64,000 bases of DNA from Marinoscillum sp049115815 (lineage in GTDB: Bacteria > Bacteroidota > Bacteroidia > Cytophagales > Cyclobacteriaceae). How positions within the stretch are numbered: the first letter of the stretch is position 1; each line of letters starts with the position of its first letter. The notes under the pieces were generated by a model. It saw only the letters and a program-made list of their open reading frames with translations, did not search any database and was not told where the DNA came from. This document shows positions 1-8,028 of this stretch, piece after piece. The stretch lies in assembly GCA_049115815.1 (NCBI GenBank), contig JAGDZO010000005.1, forward strand, positions 558,001 through 622,000, in the 5' to 3' direction. Made by a program: the position numbers and the translations under genes.

Positions 1-74
1 TAACCTTGAAAAAGTTGGTAACTCAAAGCAAATCGTTAGAACAAGAATTTTTGAAAATACTCAAAGAAAAATGA
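1..74 (+). CDS. ABC transporter ATP-binding protein, C-terminal end (partial)
   Basis: An open frame enters the window at base 3 (bases 1-2 belong to the previous codon) and ends at TGA 72-74. The visible residues end in SLEQEFLKILKEK, which resembles the C-terminal SLE-x-x-F motif of ABC-2-type export ATPases. The stop overlaps the ATG of the next gene by four bases (ATGA), as in an ATPase-permease pair. Only 23 residues are visible, so the assignment rests mainly on the tail motif and on the permease that follows. Confidence 0.7.
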   Translation, partial: TLKKLVTQSKSLEQEFLKILKEK

Positions 75-898
75 TCAAAGCACTTCGATTGGAATGGCTC
101 AAAGTCAAAAACTACAAGACCTTTTGGATCTTGTTAGGTATGTATTTTCTAGCATTAACCATCGTCTGTTTTGGTGGGATGTTCTTACTCGAATACCTCA
201 AATCTCAGGGAGCAGATTTTGAAGGGATAGATCCGACCATATTGCCAATTTATGATTTTCCTGATATATGGCAAAACATGACTTATTTGGGATCTTTCCT
301 CAAGGTCTTACTAGCCTTCATAGTGATCATTTCTATTACCAACGATCTGACGTACAACACCTTACGACAGAACATCATTGATGGCACCAGCAAAAAGGAG
401 TATTTGATTGGCAAGATGAGTATGATTATCTCTATGGCTCTGGCAAGTATGATTTTCGTGTTTTTCGCTGGCCTGATCAATGGCGCTATGTATTCACATG
501 TTTGGGGAGCAGAATATATTCTGGAAGGCAGCTCCTTTCTCTTGGCCTATGCCTATGACATCATTATATTTTGCTGTTTCGCCTTTTTGCTTTCGCTCCT
601 AATTAAGAAATCGGGATTCGTGATAGTCATTGTGTTTTTATATTCCCTCATGTTTGAACCAATATTCGCAGTGATACTTGAGAACCAACCAGACATTAAA
701 GCGACTTTTATCCCTCACCTTGTTCCGTTTTTACCCATCAAAGCATTGAACAATCTTATCGCGGTTCCCTTTCCGAGATACATATTTCGGGAAATTGTGG
801 ATTATATTCCTTTCAAAGCATTGGCAATAGCCACCGCTTGGTTGGGTATTTACATAACAGGAATCATGTATATCCTGATCAAAAGAGATTTGAAATAA
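71..898 (+). CDS. ABC-2-type transporter permease
   Basis: The 275-residue protein has about six hydrophobic segments: near residues 17-40, 75-90, 115-140, 155-180, 183-205 and 250-270. The arrangement, a short cytoplasmic N-terminus MIKALRLEWLKVKNY followed by the first helix, is typical of ABC-2 permeases. It would form the membrane pore for the ATPase whose gene overlaps it by four bases. Substrate cannot be read from the sequence. Such pairs in Bacteroidota are usually annotated as multidrug, bacteriocin-immunity or Na+ exporters, but nothing here decides between these. The gene ends 17 bp before the convergent gene at 916-1230, with no obvious terminator between. Confidence 0.82.
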   Translation: MIKALRLEWLKVKNYKTFWILLGMYFLALTIVCFGGMFLLEYLKSQGADFEGIDPTILPIYDFPDIWQNMTYLGSFLKVLLAFIVIISITNDLTYNTLRQNIIDGTSKKEYLIGKMSMIISMALASMIFVFFAGLINGAMYSHVWGAEYILEGSSFLLAYAYDIIIFCCFAFLLSLLIKKSGFVIVIVFLYSLMFEPIFAVILENQPDIKATFIPHLVPFLPIKALNNLIAVPFPRYIFREIVDYIPFKALAIATAWLGIYITGIMYILIKRDLK

Positions 899-915
899 TT
901 CACCCAAGGAGAGCC

Positions 916-1230
916 TCAATCCTCCAATCCGGACCCTCTGAGCAAATACTCTTTAAACTTGCTAACCTTCTCTTCCGCTTCTGCGGGATGCATGGTAGAT
1001 GCCTTGGTTAGCTGTAGTGCCATAGCCTGCTCATCCACCGCACCCAATCTCTCGAAAAGTTGATGAATGTGATGTGCGATAAACCCAACTTCATTGAAGT
1101 CTCTGTTTTTCAGGGCGAAGGATAGTAAGCGAAGTTTCTGGGGAAGTTCCGTTTGAATAGGTGCGAAATGATCATTTTGTTGATCATTCATACCTTCATT
1201 GGACTTAACCGTATTTATTTGAGTTGACAT
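916..1230 (-). CDS. Small HPt-like helical protein
   Basis: This is a 104-residue soluble protein. The first 28 residues are polar and probably disordered. Residues 32-98 read as a helical bundle that resembles a histidine phosphotransfer (HPt) domain: AL-x-x-x-D, then A52-H53-H54-I55-H56-Q57, then L62-G63-A64. In classical HPt domains the phosphorylated His is followed by x-L-K-G; here these positions are H-I-H-Q, so the Lys and Gly are missing. H53 sits at the expected acceptor position, which leaves activity open. No kinase or response regulator lies nearby. Assignment as an orphan or degenerate HPt protein is inference from pattern only. Confidence 0.55.
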   Translation of the reverse strand: MSTQINTVKSNEGMNDQQNDHFAPIQTELPQKLRLLSFALKNRDFNEVGFIAHHIHQLFERLGAVDEQAMALQLTKASTMHPAEAEEKVSKFKEYLLRGSGLED

Positions 1231-1331
1231 AGCTAATTGGTTGTATTAAATCTACTTACAATTAGACTAAATCAAGAATGATAATTGATGATACTTGGAA
1301 TTAATTCGATAAACATGTCCATTTGGGGAAT

Positions 1332-1372
1332 AAAAAAGCCTAGTCACTTGACAGAGCATCAAGCAACCAGGC
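1332..1372 (-). terminator. Intrinsic terminator of the M42 peptidase gene
   Basis: On the minus strand an interrupted stem (arms 1338-1350 and 1360-1372, with mismatches at three pairs) is followed by six U (1337-1332). It lies about 60 nt behind the stop of the peptidase gene at 1435. Confidence 0.7.
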
Positions 1373-1434
1373 CTCAGTGTATCATACTACTATGAAATCG
1401 TCATTTTGCCAATCATAGCAATTGAACGATTTGG

Positions 1435-2505
1435 CTATTTGATATAACGGAAATCTTGTCCATCTTTTACTTGAACCACCGTCTCGTAGATAAGCTGAAT
1501 TGTTTGCTCCAGATCATCCTTGGCGCAAGTCTCAACAGTAGTGTGCATATATTTCAGGGGGATTGAAATCAACGCAGAGGCAACACCTTCATTGCTGTAT
1601 GCGAAAGCATCTGTGTCTGTACCAGTAGATCTAGAACTTGCCCTTCGCTGAAACGGAATCCCCTTTTCCTCCGCTACATCTATGATCATATCCAAGACAT
1701 TGTTTTGGACAGCAGGGCCATAGCAAACAGCCGGACCATTTCCACATTTGATATCACCACTGGCTATCTTATCGTACATAGGAGAGTGCGTGTCATGAGT
1801 CACATCTGTGATGATCGCAAGATCAGGCTTGATTCTGTGAGCGATCATCTCCGCTCCTCGCAACCCTATTTCCTCCTGCACTGCATTGACCACATAAAGT
1901 CCGAAAGGGAGTTTCACTCCATTTTCTTTTAACCTCCTGGCCACCTCAGCTATCATAAATCCTCCGATTCTATTATCTAGTGCCCGTCCGGTCAAATACT
2001 TTTCGTTGAGCTCCATCAACTCATCATCGAAGGTGATCACCGACCCGACAGTAATTCCCATCGCTTCTACCTCCTCTTTATTCTCTGCCCCTACGTCAAT
2101 GAAGATATTCTTCAAAGAAGGTGCATCCTCTTTGTCCTTTCGCACATGTATAGCAGGCCAGCCAAACACACCTTTTACGATGCCTTTCTTTTTAGTATGA
2201 ATATTCACCCGCATTGATGGAGCTATTTGGTGGTCTGATCCGCCATTTCTCACCACGTAGATATACCCCTGTTCATTGATATAATTCACAAACCAACTGA
2301 TCTCATCGGCATGAGCCTCTATGACCACCTTGTATTTCGCCTCTGGGTTAATTATCGCAGCTACCGAACCGTAAGTATCTGTGAAATAATCATCCACATA
2401 CTCCCTCACGTAATCCAACCAAACTTGCTGACCATTACTCTCAAATCCCGTAGGAGAGGCCGTGTTCAAATACTTAAAGAGAAAATCAATACTCTTATTA
2501 TCCAT
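1435..2505 (-). CDS. M42 family metallopeptidase (aminopeptidase)
   Basis: The 356-residue protein carries the metal- and catalytic-site pattern of M42 (FrvX/glutamyl aminopeptidase-like) dinuclear metallopeptidases. Visible are H65-x-D67 in EAHADEI, D177 in ALDNRIGG, the E211-E212 pair in VQEEIGLRGAE, D234 in TDVTHD and a C-terminal H321 in KYMHTT. Length is normal for the family. These cytoplasmic enzymes trim N-terminal residues from peptides and often form large tetrahedral assemblies. The gene is followed by its own terminator and lies 43 bp downstream of the carboxyltransferase gene on the same strand, so the two may be co-transcribed. The physiological substrate is not determined by sequence. 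Confidence 0.9.
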   Translation of the reverse strand: MDNKSIDFLFKYLNTASPTGFESNGQQVWLDYVREYVDDYFTDTYGSVAAIINPEAKYKVVIEAHADEISWFVNYINEQGYIYVVRNGGSDHQIAPSMRVNIHTKKKGIVKGVFGWPAIHVRKDKEDAPSLKNIFIDVGAENKEEVEAMGITVGSVITFDDELMELNEKYLTGRALDNRIGGFMIAEVARRLKENGVKLPFGLYVVNAVQEEIGLRGAEMIAHRIKPDLAIITDVTHDTHSPMYDKIASGDIKCGNGPAVCYGPAVQNNVLDMIIDVAEEKGIPFQRRASSRSTGTDTDAFAYSNEGVASALISIPLKYMHTTVETCAKDDLEQTIQLIYETVVQVKDGQDFRYIK

Positions 2506-2548
2506 GTTTTTTTATCTCTAGATTGTTTTATTCGTCAATTATAATCGC

Positions 2549-4135
2549 CTAAAGCGGAATATTTCCGTGTTTTCTTCTTGGCATGTTATCCACCTTATTC
2601 TCTAACATGTCAAATGCTCTTATCAGTTTTGCCCTTGTATTATGAGGCAGTATCACTTCATCGATAAATCCTCGCTCGGCTGCCTTGTAAGGGTTCGCAA
2701 ATTTTTCTGTATAGTCATTAATCTTTTCTTGCAGCTTGTCATCAGGATCTTCTGAACTCTTAATCTCGTGCTTGAAAATAATCTCAGCTGCACCCTGTGC
2801 ACCCATTACAGCTATTTCGGCTGTTGGCCATGCAAAATTCATATCCGCTCCTATATGTTTCGAATTCATAACATCATAAGCCCCCCCGTAGGCCTTTCGT
2901 GTGATCACGGAGATTCTTGGTACCGTTGCTTCGCTAAATGCATACAACAGTTTAGCCCCATTGGTAATAATGCCATTCCATTCCTGATCAGTTCCCGGAA
3001 GGAAACCTGGGACATCTACCAATACAAGAAGTGGAATATTGAATGCATCACAGAATCTCACAAATCTCGCCGCTTTTCTGCTGCAATCATTATCTAGCAC
3101 ACCAGCCAAGCTCATGGGTTGATTAGCAACTATCCCAATGCTCCTGCCAGCCAAGTGGGCAAACCCAACAACTATATTATCAGCATAATTTTCATGGACT
3201 TCAAAAAACGATTCACGATCCACTACACCCTTGATTACTTCTTTGATATCATAAGGTTGATTGGGATTATCAGGCAGTATTTGATCAAGTTCTTCGACTA
3301 CCTCGGATTCTTTTATTTCATAATCTTTTCGAGGCGGCTCTTCTTCGCAGTTGGAAGGAATATAAGAGAGCAACTTCTTGATATCAAGAATGCATGCAGC
3401 TTCATTCTTAGAAGTGAAATGGGTTACTCCACTTTTAGCACTGTGCGCGCTTGCTCCACCCAATTCTTCGGACGTCACTTCCTCTTGTGTCACTGTTTTG
3501 ACCACATTTGGACCAGTCACAAACATGTAGCTGGTCTGTTCCACCATGAAGATGAAATCTGTGATGGCGGGAGAATAAACCGCTCCACCCGCACATGGGC
3601 CCATGATCGCTGATATCTGTGGTATTACACCTGACGCTCGCGTATTGCGATAGAAGATATCCGCATAACCGCCCAGTGACCTCACACCCTCCTGAATCCG
3701 TGCCCCTCCAGAGTCATTTAAGCCTATCAACGGAACTCCGTTTTTCATGGCCATATCCATAATTTTCACAATTTTCTCTGCGAAGGTTTCAGACAATGAA
3801 CCCCCAAAAACCGTAAAATCTTGACTAAAAACATAAACCATGCGCCCATGAACAGTACCATAACCAGTGACTACTCCATCTCCCAGAATCTTCTGTTTTT
3901 CCATGCCGAACTCTACGGATCTGTGCATCACGAATTTGCCGATCTCCTGAAACGATCCTGAGTCAAGCAGCAAGTCTATTCGCTCTCTTGCTGTTAGTTT
4001 TCCTTTATCATGCTGTTTCGCTATTCTAGTTTCACCGCCTCCAAGCAATGCTTCTTTGTTGAGCCGCTCTAGCTCGACAATCTTCTCTTTGGTTGACTTT
4101 ACGTTAGTGGCAGTTTTGGGCTTATTCGTGCTCAT
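2549..4135 (-). CDS. pccB: Acyl-CoA carboxylase carboxyltransferase subunit (propionyl-CoA carboxylase beta type)
   Basis: The 528-residue protein has the N- and C-terminal halves of the carboxyltransferase (crotonase) superfamily. Motifs include LTARERIDLLLD near residue 50, NDSGGARIQEGV near 150, GPCAGGAVYSPA near 190 and the C-terminal KAYGGAYDVM segment. This subunit transfers CO2 from biotin on a carrier protein to propionyl-CoA or acetyl-CoA. Fusion of both halves in one chain marks it as the PccB/MmdA type rather than split AccA/AccD. The biotin carrier and biotin carboxylase are not adjacent; a candidate carrier lies at 43879-44373 and the biotin ligase at 51310-52068. Decarboxylase (MmdA) function cannot be excluded. 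Confidence 0.9.
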   Translation of the reverse strand: MSTNKPKTATNVKSTKEKIVELERLNKEALLGGGETRIAKQHDKGKLTARERIDLLLDSGSFQEIGKFVMHRSVEFGMEKQKILGDGVVTGYGTVHGRMVYVFSQDFTVFGGSLSETFAEKIVKIMDMAMKNGVPLIGLNDSGGARIQEGVRSLGGYADIFYRNTRASGVIPQISAIMGPCAGGAVYSPAITDFIFMVEQTSYMFVTGPNVVKTVTQEEVTSEELGGASAHSAKSGVTHFTSKNEAACILDIKKLLSYIPSNCEEEPPRKDYEIKESEVVEELDQILPDNPNQPYDIKEVIKGVVDRESFFEVHENYADNIVVGFAHLAGRSIGIVANQPMSLAGVLDNDCSRKAARFVRFCDAFNIPLLVLVDVPGFLPGTDQEWNGIITNGAKLLYAFSEATVPRISVITRKAYGGAYDVMNSKHIGADMNFAWPTAEIAVMGAQGAAEIIFKHEIKSSEDPDDKLQEKINDYTEKFANPYKAAERGFIDEVILPHNTRAKLIRAFDMLENKVDNMPRRKHGNIPL

Positions 4136-4297
4136 TTGATTATTCTTTGGGGTAAGATTGGCAGTAATATAATGAATGAACTCCTTACCGCGAAGTTGTA
4201 TTTTTTTGATTTTTTTCGAGCTCTGCTCTGATAGAAAAAATCGCTGTTTCCATTATCTGGTTTCCATTATATTGCGACTAAATTTTTTGCTAAGCAT

Positions 4298-5227
4298 ATG
4301 AAAGTCGCAGTAATAGATATGGGCACCAATACTTTTCACTTGATTATAGTGGAGGTATTCTCTGGCGACTTCAAAATCGTTTTTAGACAAAAAGACCCAG
4401 TGAAAATTGGTGAAAATGGGATCAACAATGGAATGATAACCGAAGCGGCTATTCAAAGGGCTTTAAATTCTTTGAATGGATTCAAATCCATTATTGCTGA
4501 GCATGGAGCTGACAAAACTTTTGCGACCGCCACTAGCGCCATTAGAAATGCTCGCAATGGAAGAGATCTGGTGGAATTGATTCGCGATAAAGTAGGAATT
4601 GAAACCCGTGTGATCTCTGGCCTTCAAGAAGCCGAATACATTTATTTTGGAGTCCAAAAGGCCCTGAAAATCGGACCTGCGCCATCATTGATTATGGACA
4701 TTGGTGGAGGTAGTATCGAATTTATTATTGGTACAGATGAAGAGATTTTGTGGAAGCAAAGTTTCGAAATCGGCGGACAGAGGATGGTCGAAAAATTTCA
4801 GAGAAATGACCCAATGACCGAAGCTCAACGAGAGGAGCAAAGAGGTTATCTTGGAGAAAATTTGCTTGAGTTGTTTGAAGCTTGCGAAAGGCTTAGACCT
4901 TCTGCGCTTATTGGTTCTTCCGGAACATTTGATACCCTAAGTGAGATCCACTGTCATAAAGCGGGCGTTATGCTAGATCAGGGTTTGACTGAATACCCGT
5001 TATCAATCTCTGGATTTGAGGTAATCTATCGAGAAATGATATCGAAAAATCGGGAGGAACGATTAGCCATACCAGGCATGATCCCATTGCGTGTAGAGAT
5101 GATTGTAGTGGCTTGTGAGCTAATCACCTACATCTTAGAAAAAACTAAAATTAAGAATATTCGCGTTTCAGCCTACGCACTAAAAGAGGGAGTGCTTCTG
5201 AAAACACTCCACTCTCTTAACACCTAA
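4298..5227 (+). CDS. Ppx/GppA family exopolyphosphatase / guanosine pentaphosphatase
   Basis: The 309-residue protein starts MKVAVIDMGTNTFHLI, the phosphate-1 loop of the actin-like ASKHA fold, and has the phosphate-2 motif DIGGGSIEF near residue 133 and GSSGTFDTLSEI near 207. It covers only the two ASKHA subdomains; the C-terminal HD-type region of long E. coli Ppx/GppA is absent, as in short Bacteroidota forms. Family members remove terminal phosphate from polyphosphate or convert pppGpp to ppGpp. Sequence does not decide which. It is divergent from pccB and convergent with the muiA-like gene, from whose stop it is separated by 3 bp. Confidence 0.88.
   Translation: MKVAVIDMGTNTFHLIIVEVFSGDFKIVFRQKDPVKIGENGINNGMITEAAIQRALNSLNGFKSIIAEHGADKTFATATSAIRNARNGRDLVELIRDKVGIETRVISGLQEAEYIYFGVQKALKIGPAPSLIMDIGGGSIEFIIGTDEEILWKQSFEIGGQRMVEKFQRNDPMTEAQREEQRGYLGENLLELFEACERLRPSALIGSSGTFDTLSEIHCHKAGVMLDQGLTEYPLSISGFEVIYREMISKNREERLAIPGMIPLRVEMIVVACELITYILEKTKIKNIRVSAYALKEGVLLKTLHSLNT
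5182..5210 (-). terminator. Possible terminator of the MuiA-like gene inside the ppx 3' end
   Basis: Arms GGAGTG (5189-5194) and CACTCC (5205-5210) form a 6-bp stem. On the minus strand it is followed by CTCTTTT. It sits about 20 nt behind the stop at 5231 and inside the convergent ppx coding end. The stem is short. Confidence 0.4.
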
Positions 5228-5230
5228 TTT

Positions 5231-6811
5231 CTATAGCCCATTGACTTTGGTTCCTTGAGGATACCTCACCTGATAGCCAAATTCCCAAGCTTTCTTTTTA
5301 CCCTCATCCAGATCAAACGTCCACTTAATTTCACCGTTGGACTTATTGACAACTCCACCACTCACTTCAATATTGTTGACCTCTATATCGTCATTCTGGC
5401 TTACCGGTAGTTGATCAAACACTTCTAAGGAAATCGCCTTAGACTTATTGTTGTGTACGCTTAGCGAATATTTAAAATCCACTCTTCTCTTGCTACCTAT
5501 GTTTTGATCGTCTGTGTAATCAAAGATTGTTTGATGTTTTGCTGTTACAGATTGGTCTACGCCAAATGAGACATTTAGCTCATTCATATTTTGACTAGGA
5601 TTGATGTAAGTCTTATTGACAAATCCACCATCGTAAAACACATTCATATATCCAGGAATCAAATTCAAAGATTTCCAATCTTCGGTTTTCGCCACTAAAT
5701 AAACCTTTTCCGACACCTTGGGTACTGTCTGATAGACGAAATCCGCTTTTATTTTCTCACTTCTAACAGGCACCAACGTAGGCTTGCTTCCAGAAAGAAT
5801 AGTAGTTGGCACATCTATTTGATAGTTCACAGCAAGCAAGCCTTCATTGACAGTTACCATTTCATATATATCAACTGCATCTTCGGACATTTCCATCATC
5901 GGCTCTGAAGACATCAATGCTGCCGACCTCATACTTGCTTGCTTGTTTCGGAATTGTGCCTCTCTCATGAAATCCAAATACCACGGATTTAATTTTGGAA
6001 CAGAGGAGCCATAGCTAGGATTATTGGTACTCAGCGTAAGATCAACGTTCTCCCATTTCTCTCCAGTATTTTGCGTTACCGAAGCTTTGTAAATAAGCTC
6101 CATATCATCAAGTGAGGTATTTGCTCTTAGATCGTAAGATGGGTTCCATGAAGCTCCTCTAACCAGATAAGTCAATTCTAAAGCAACCTGCTGAAGCTTA
6201 GAATTACTAATCTCTACTACGATCTCTCCAGATACTTTTTGCTCCTTACTGGTCTCTTGATTTAATTGATTCTGCAATTTATTTAATCCCAATTCGGCCG
6301 CCTTCTTACTTTTTTTTGCTCTATATCGCTCTTTGTTAATGGCCAACAGTCGCTCTCGATAGTACTCAGCCATTGACTTTAGTTCGTCCGCAGTAATATG
6401 CGACTCGCCACCACCTATCACCTTGTTCGATTTCAACAAATCTTCTTCAGCACTTAAGACCGAAAGCATACTCGCTAGATCGGAGATCAGTTCATTTTTT
6501 GATTCAATTTGAGTCCTGAGATCTTGGATCACTTCAGATGATTGCTCACCTGACAAATAATTATATCGGTAAGAAGTGCCCAAGATGATAAAGTCACCCT
6601 TTCCTTTGACTTGGATAGAATTTTGATCCAATTGATTAGACAAATTATTAAACACCAATTCGGTTGTATTGGCATCTATAGAGGTTTTGGCTACCCGATG
6701 TACTTCCGCCTGATTCAAATAAATGGTAACCTGATCTACTTTAGAATTGACTTCCTTAGCTAGAAGTGTGATTGAAAATAATGATACTAAATTTGCAATA
6801 AGAAACTTCAT
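5231..6811 (-). CDS. MuiA/DUF4139-type secreted protein
   Basis: The 526-residue protein begins with a signal peptide (MKFLIANLVSLFSITLLAKE). Next comes a DUF4140-like N-terminal domain with VTIYLNQAEVHR, then a coiled-coil rich in Lys/Glu around residues 85-190, and a DUF4139-like C-terminal part with LTYLVRGASWNPSYDLR near 215. It ends in an immunoglobulin-like tail with WEFGYQVRYPQG. Family members were named for mucoidy inhibition (MuiA), but molecular function is unknown. It is predicted to be exported to the periplasm or outer surface. It is transcribed divergently from the dehydrogenase gene and convergently with ppx. Confidence 0.8.
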   Translation of the reverse strand: MKFLIANLVSLFSITLLAKEVNSKVDQVTIYLNQAEVHRVAKTSIDANTTELVFNNLSNQLDQNSIQVKGKGDFIILGTSYRYNYLSGEQSSEVIQDLRTQIESKNELISDLASMLSVLSAEEDLLKSNKVIGGGESHITADELKSMAEYYRERLLAINKERYRAKKSKKAAELGLNKLQNQLNQETSKEQKVSGEIVVEISNSKLQQVALELTYLVRGASWNPSYDLRANTSLDDMELIYKASVTQNTGEKWENVDLTLSTNNPSYGSSVPKLNPWYLDFMREAQFRNKQASMRSAALMSSEPMMEMSEDAVDIYEMVTVNEGLLAVNYQIDVPTTILSGSKPTLVPVRSEKIKADFVYQTVPKVSEKVYLVAKTEDWKSLNLIPGYMNVFYDGGFVNKTYINPSQNMNELNVSFGVDQSVTAKHQTIFDYTDDQNIGSKRRVDFKYSLSVHNNKSKAISLEVFDQLPVSQNDDIEVNNIEVSGGVVNKSNGEIKWTFDLDEGKKKAWEFGYQVRYPQGTKVNGL

Positions 6812-6936
6812 GATACAAGGTTTAAGTAATGGCGCAGCACTTCCTTTGTTCGGGCTTTCCTGCTACCTATATTCTGATTAATTTGCCATCCAATTACCTT
6901 GCCAAAGGACTTAGGTCTAATATTGGAAGCCTTCAT

Positions 6937-8016
6937 ATGAACATTACGCACGACTCACTTTTTCAATTTACTAAAGACATATTGATCGCCGCTGGTTGCC
7001 CAGATAATCAAGCCCACTTGGCCTCCAAGGTGCTTTTGAGTGCAGACTTGAGAGGAGTAGACTCACATGGTGTGGCACGGCTGAGCGGGTACATCCGCTT
7101 GGTAGATAAAGGTAGAGTCAATACCAGCCCAGATATAAAAATTACTCACGAAACTCCAAGTACTGGAGTGATAGATGGCGATGGTGGTCTAGGCTTGGTG
7201 GTGGGACCTGATGCCATGAAATTGGCTATTGAGAAAGCTAAGAATGTAGGGACAGGCTGGGTGTCTGTCAGAAACTCCAATCATTACGGAATAGCTGGCT
7301 ACCATTCTATGCTGGCGCTTGAGCATGACTGCATCGGTATATCTATGACTAACGCAAGTCCGTTGGTTGCGCCTACATTCAGCAAGGAGCGCCTCTTAGG
7401 AACCAATCCTATTTCTGTTGCGATTCCTGCCGATCAGGAGCCCCCATTTGTCTTAGACATGGCTACCACCACCGCTGCAAATGGAAAACTGGAAATTCTC
7501 CAAAGAAAGGAAAAAAACACACCCACAGGATGGGTTCAAGATGCCCAAGGACAGGAAACCACAGACCCTTTTGGTGTAAAAAATGGTGGAGCTCTTCTGC
7601 CACTTGGTGGCGATAAGGAGCACGGATCACACAAAGGTTATGGCTTATCCTCGGTAGTAGATATTTTTTCCGCTGTATTGTCTGGTGCCAACTACGGCCC
7701 TTGGGTGCCCCCATTTGTGGCTTTTATGGATCCTGTAAGCGATCCAGTTGGTAAAGGCATTGGTCACTTCTTTGGTGCCATGAGAGTAGATGCTTTTCGG
7801 CCCGCTGGTGAATTCAAGTCACATATGGACAACTGGATTCAGCGATTTAGAAATGCTGAACCTATCATGAAAGGACACGATGTGCTCATACCAGGTGACC
7901 CTGAGAGACATCTGGAATCTCAGAGAAGACGAGATGGAATACCATTATTAGATGCAGTGGTCAATGACCTAAAGGAGCTATCGGACCGATTCGAAATCAG
8001 TTTTCCAAAGCATTAA
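6937..8016 (+). CDS. Malate/L-lactate dehydrogenase family (Ldh/YlbC-type) oxidoreductase
   Basis: Starting at ATG 6937 the protein has 359 residues, the normal length for this NAD(P)-dependent family, which is unrelated to classical MDH/LDH. The open frame extends 36 codons further upstream, but that segment (MAQHFLCSGFP...) is not family-like and overlaps the divergent promoter region, so ATG 6937 is preferred. Motifs are DLRGVDSHGVARL near residue 39 (with the conserved His), NSNHYGIAGYHSM near 115, GTNPISVAIP near 160 and the GSHKGYGLS loop near 232. Substrate could be malate, sulfolactate, ureidoglycolate or a related 2-hydroxy acid. The helicase gene follows after 12 bp. Confidence 0.85.
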   Translation: MNITHDSLFQFTKDILIAAGCPDNQAHLASKVLLSADLRGVDSHGVARLSGYIRLVDKGRVNTSPDIKITHETPSTGVIDGDGGLGLVVGPDAMKLAIEKAKNVGTGWVSVRNSNHYGIAGYHSMLALEHDCIGISMTNASPLVAPTFSKERLLGTNPISVAIPADQEPPFVLDMATTTAANGKLEILQRKEKNTPTGWVQDAQGQETTDPFGVKNGGALLPLGGDKEHGSHKGYGLSSVVDIFSAVLSGANYGPWVPPFVAFMDPVSDPVGKGIGHFFGAMRVDAFRPAGEFKSHMDNWIQRFRNAEPIMKGHDVLIPGDPERHLESQRRRDGIPLLDAVVNDLKELSDRFEISFPKH

Positions 8017-8028
8017 TAGGTTAATCAA

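Noticed and set aside
3119..3613. 164-codon open frame antisense to pccB
   Set aside because: It is opposite conserved carboxyltransferase motifs and its translation has no recognisable fold or start context.
5182..5210. Considered as a regulatory hairpin within ppx
   Set aside because: The stem is short and its position and U-run fit better, though weakly, as a terminator for the opposite gene; listed only with low confidence.
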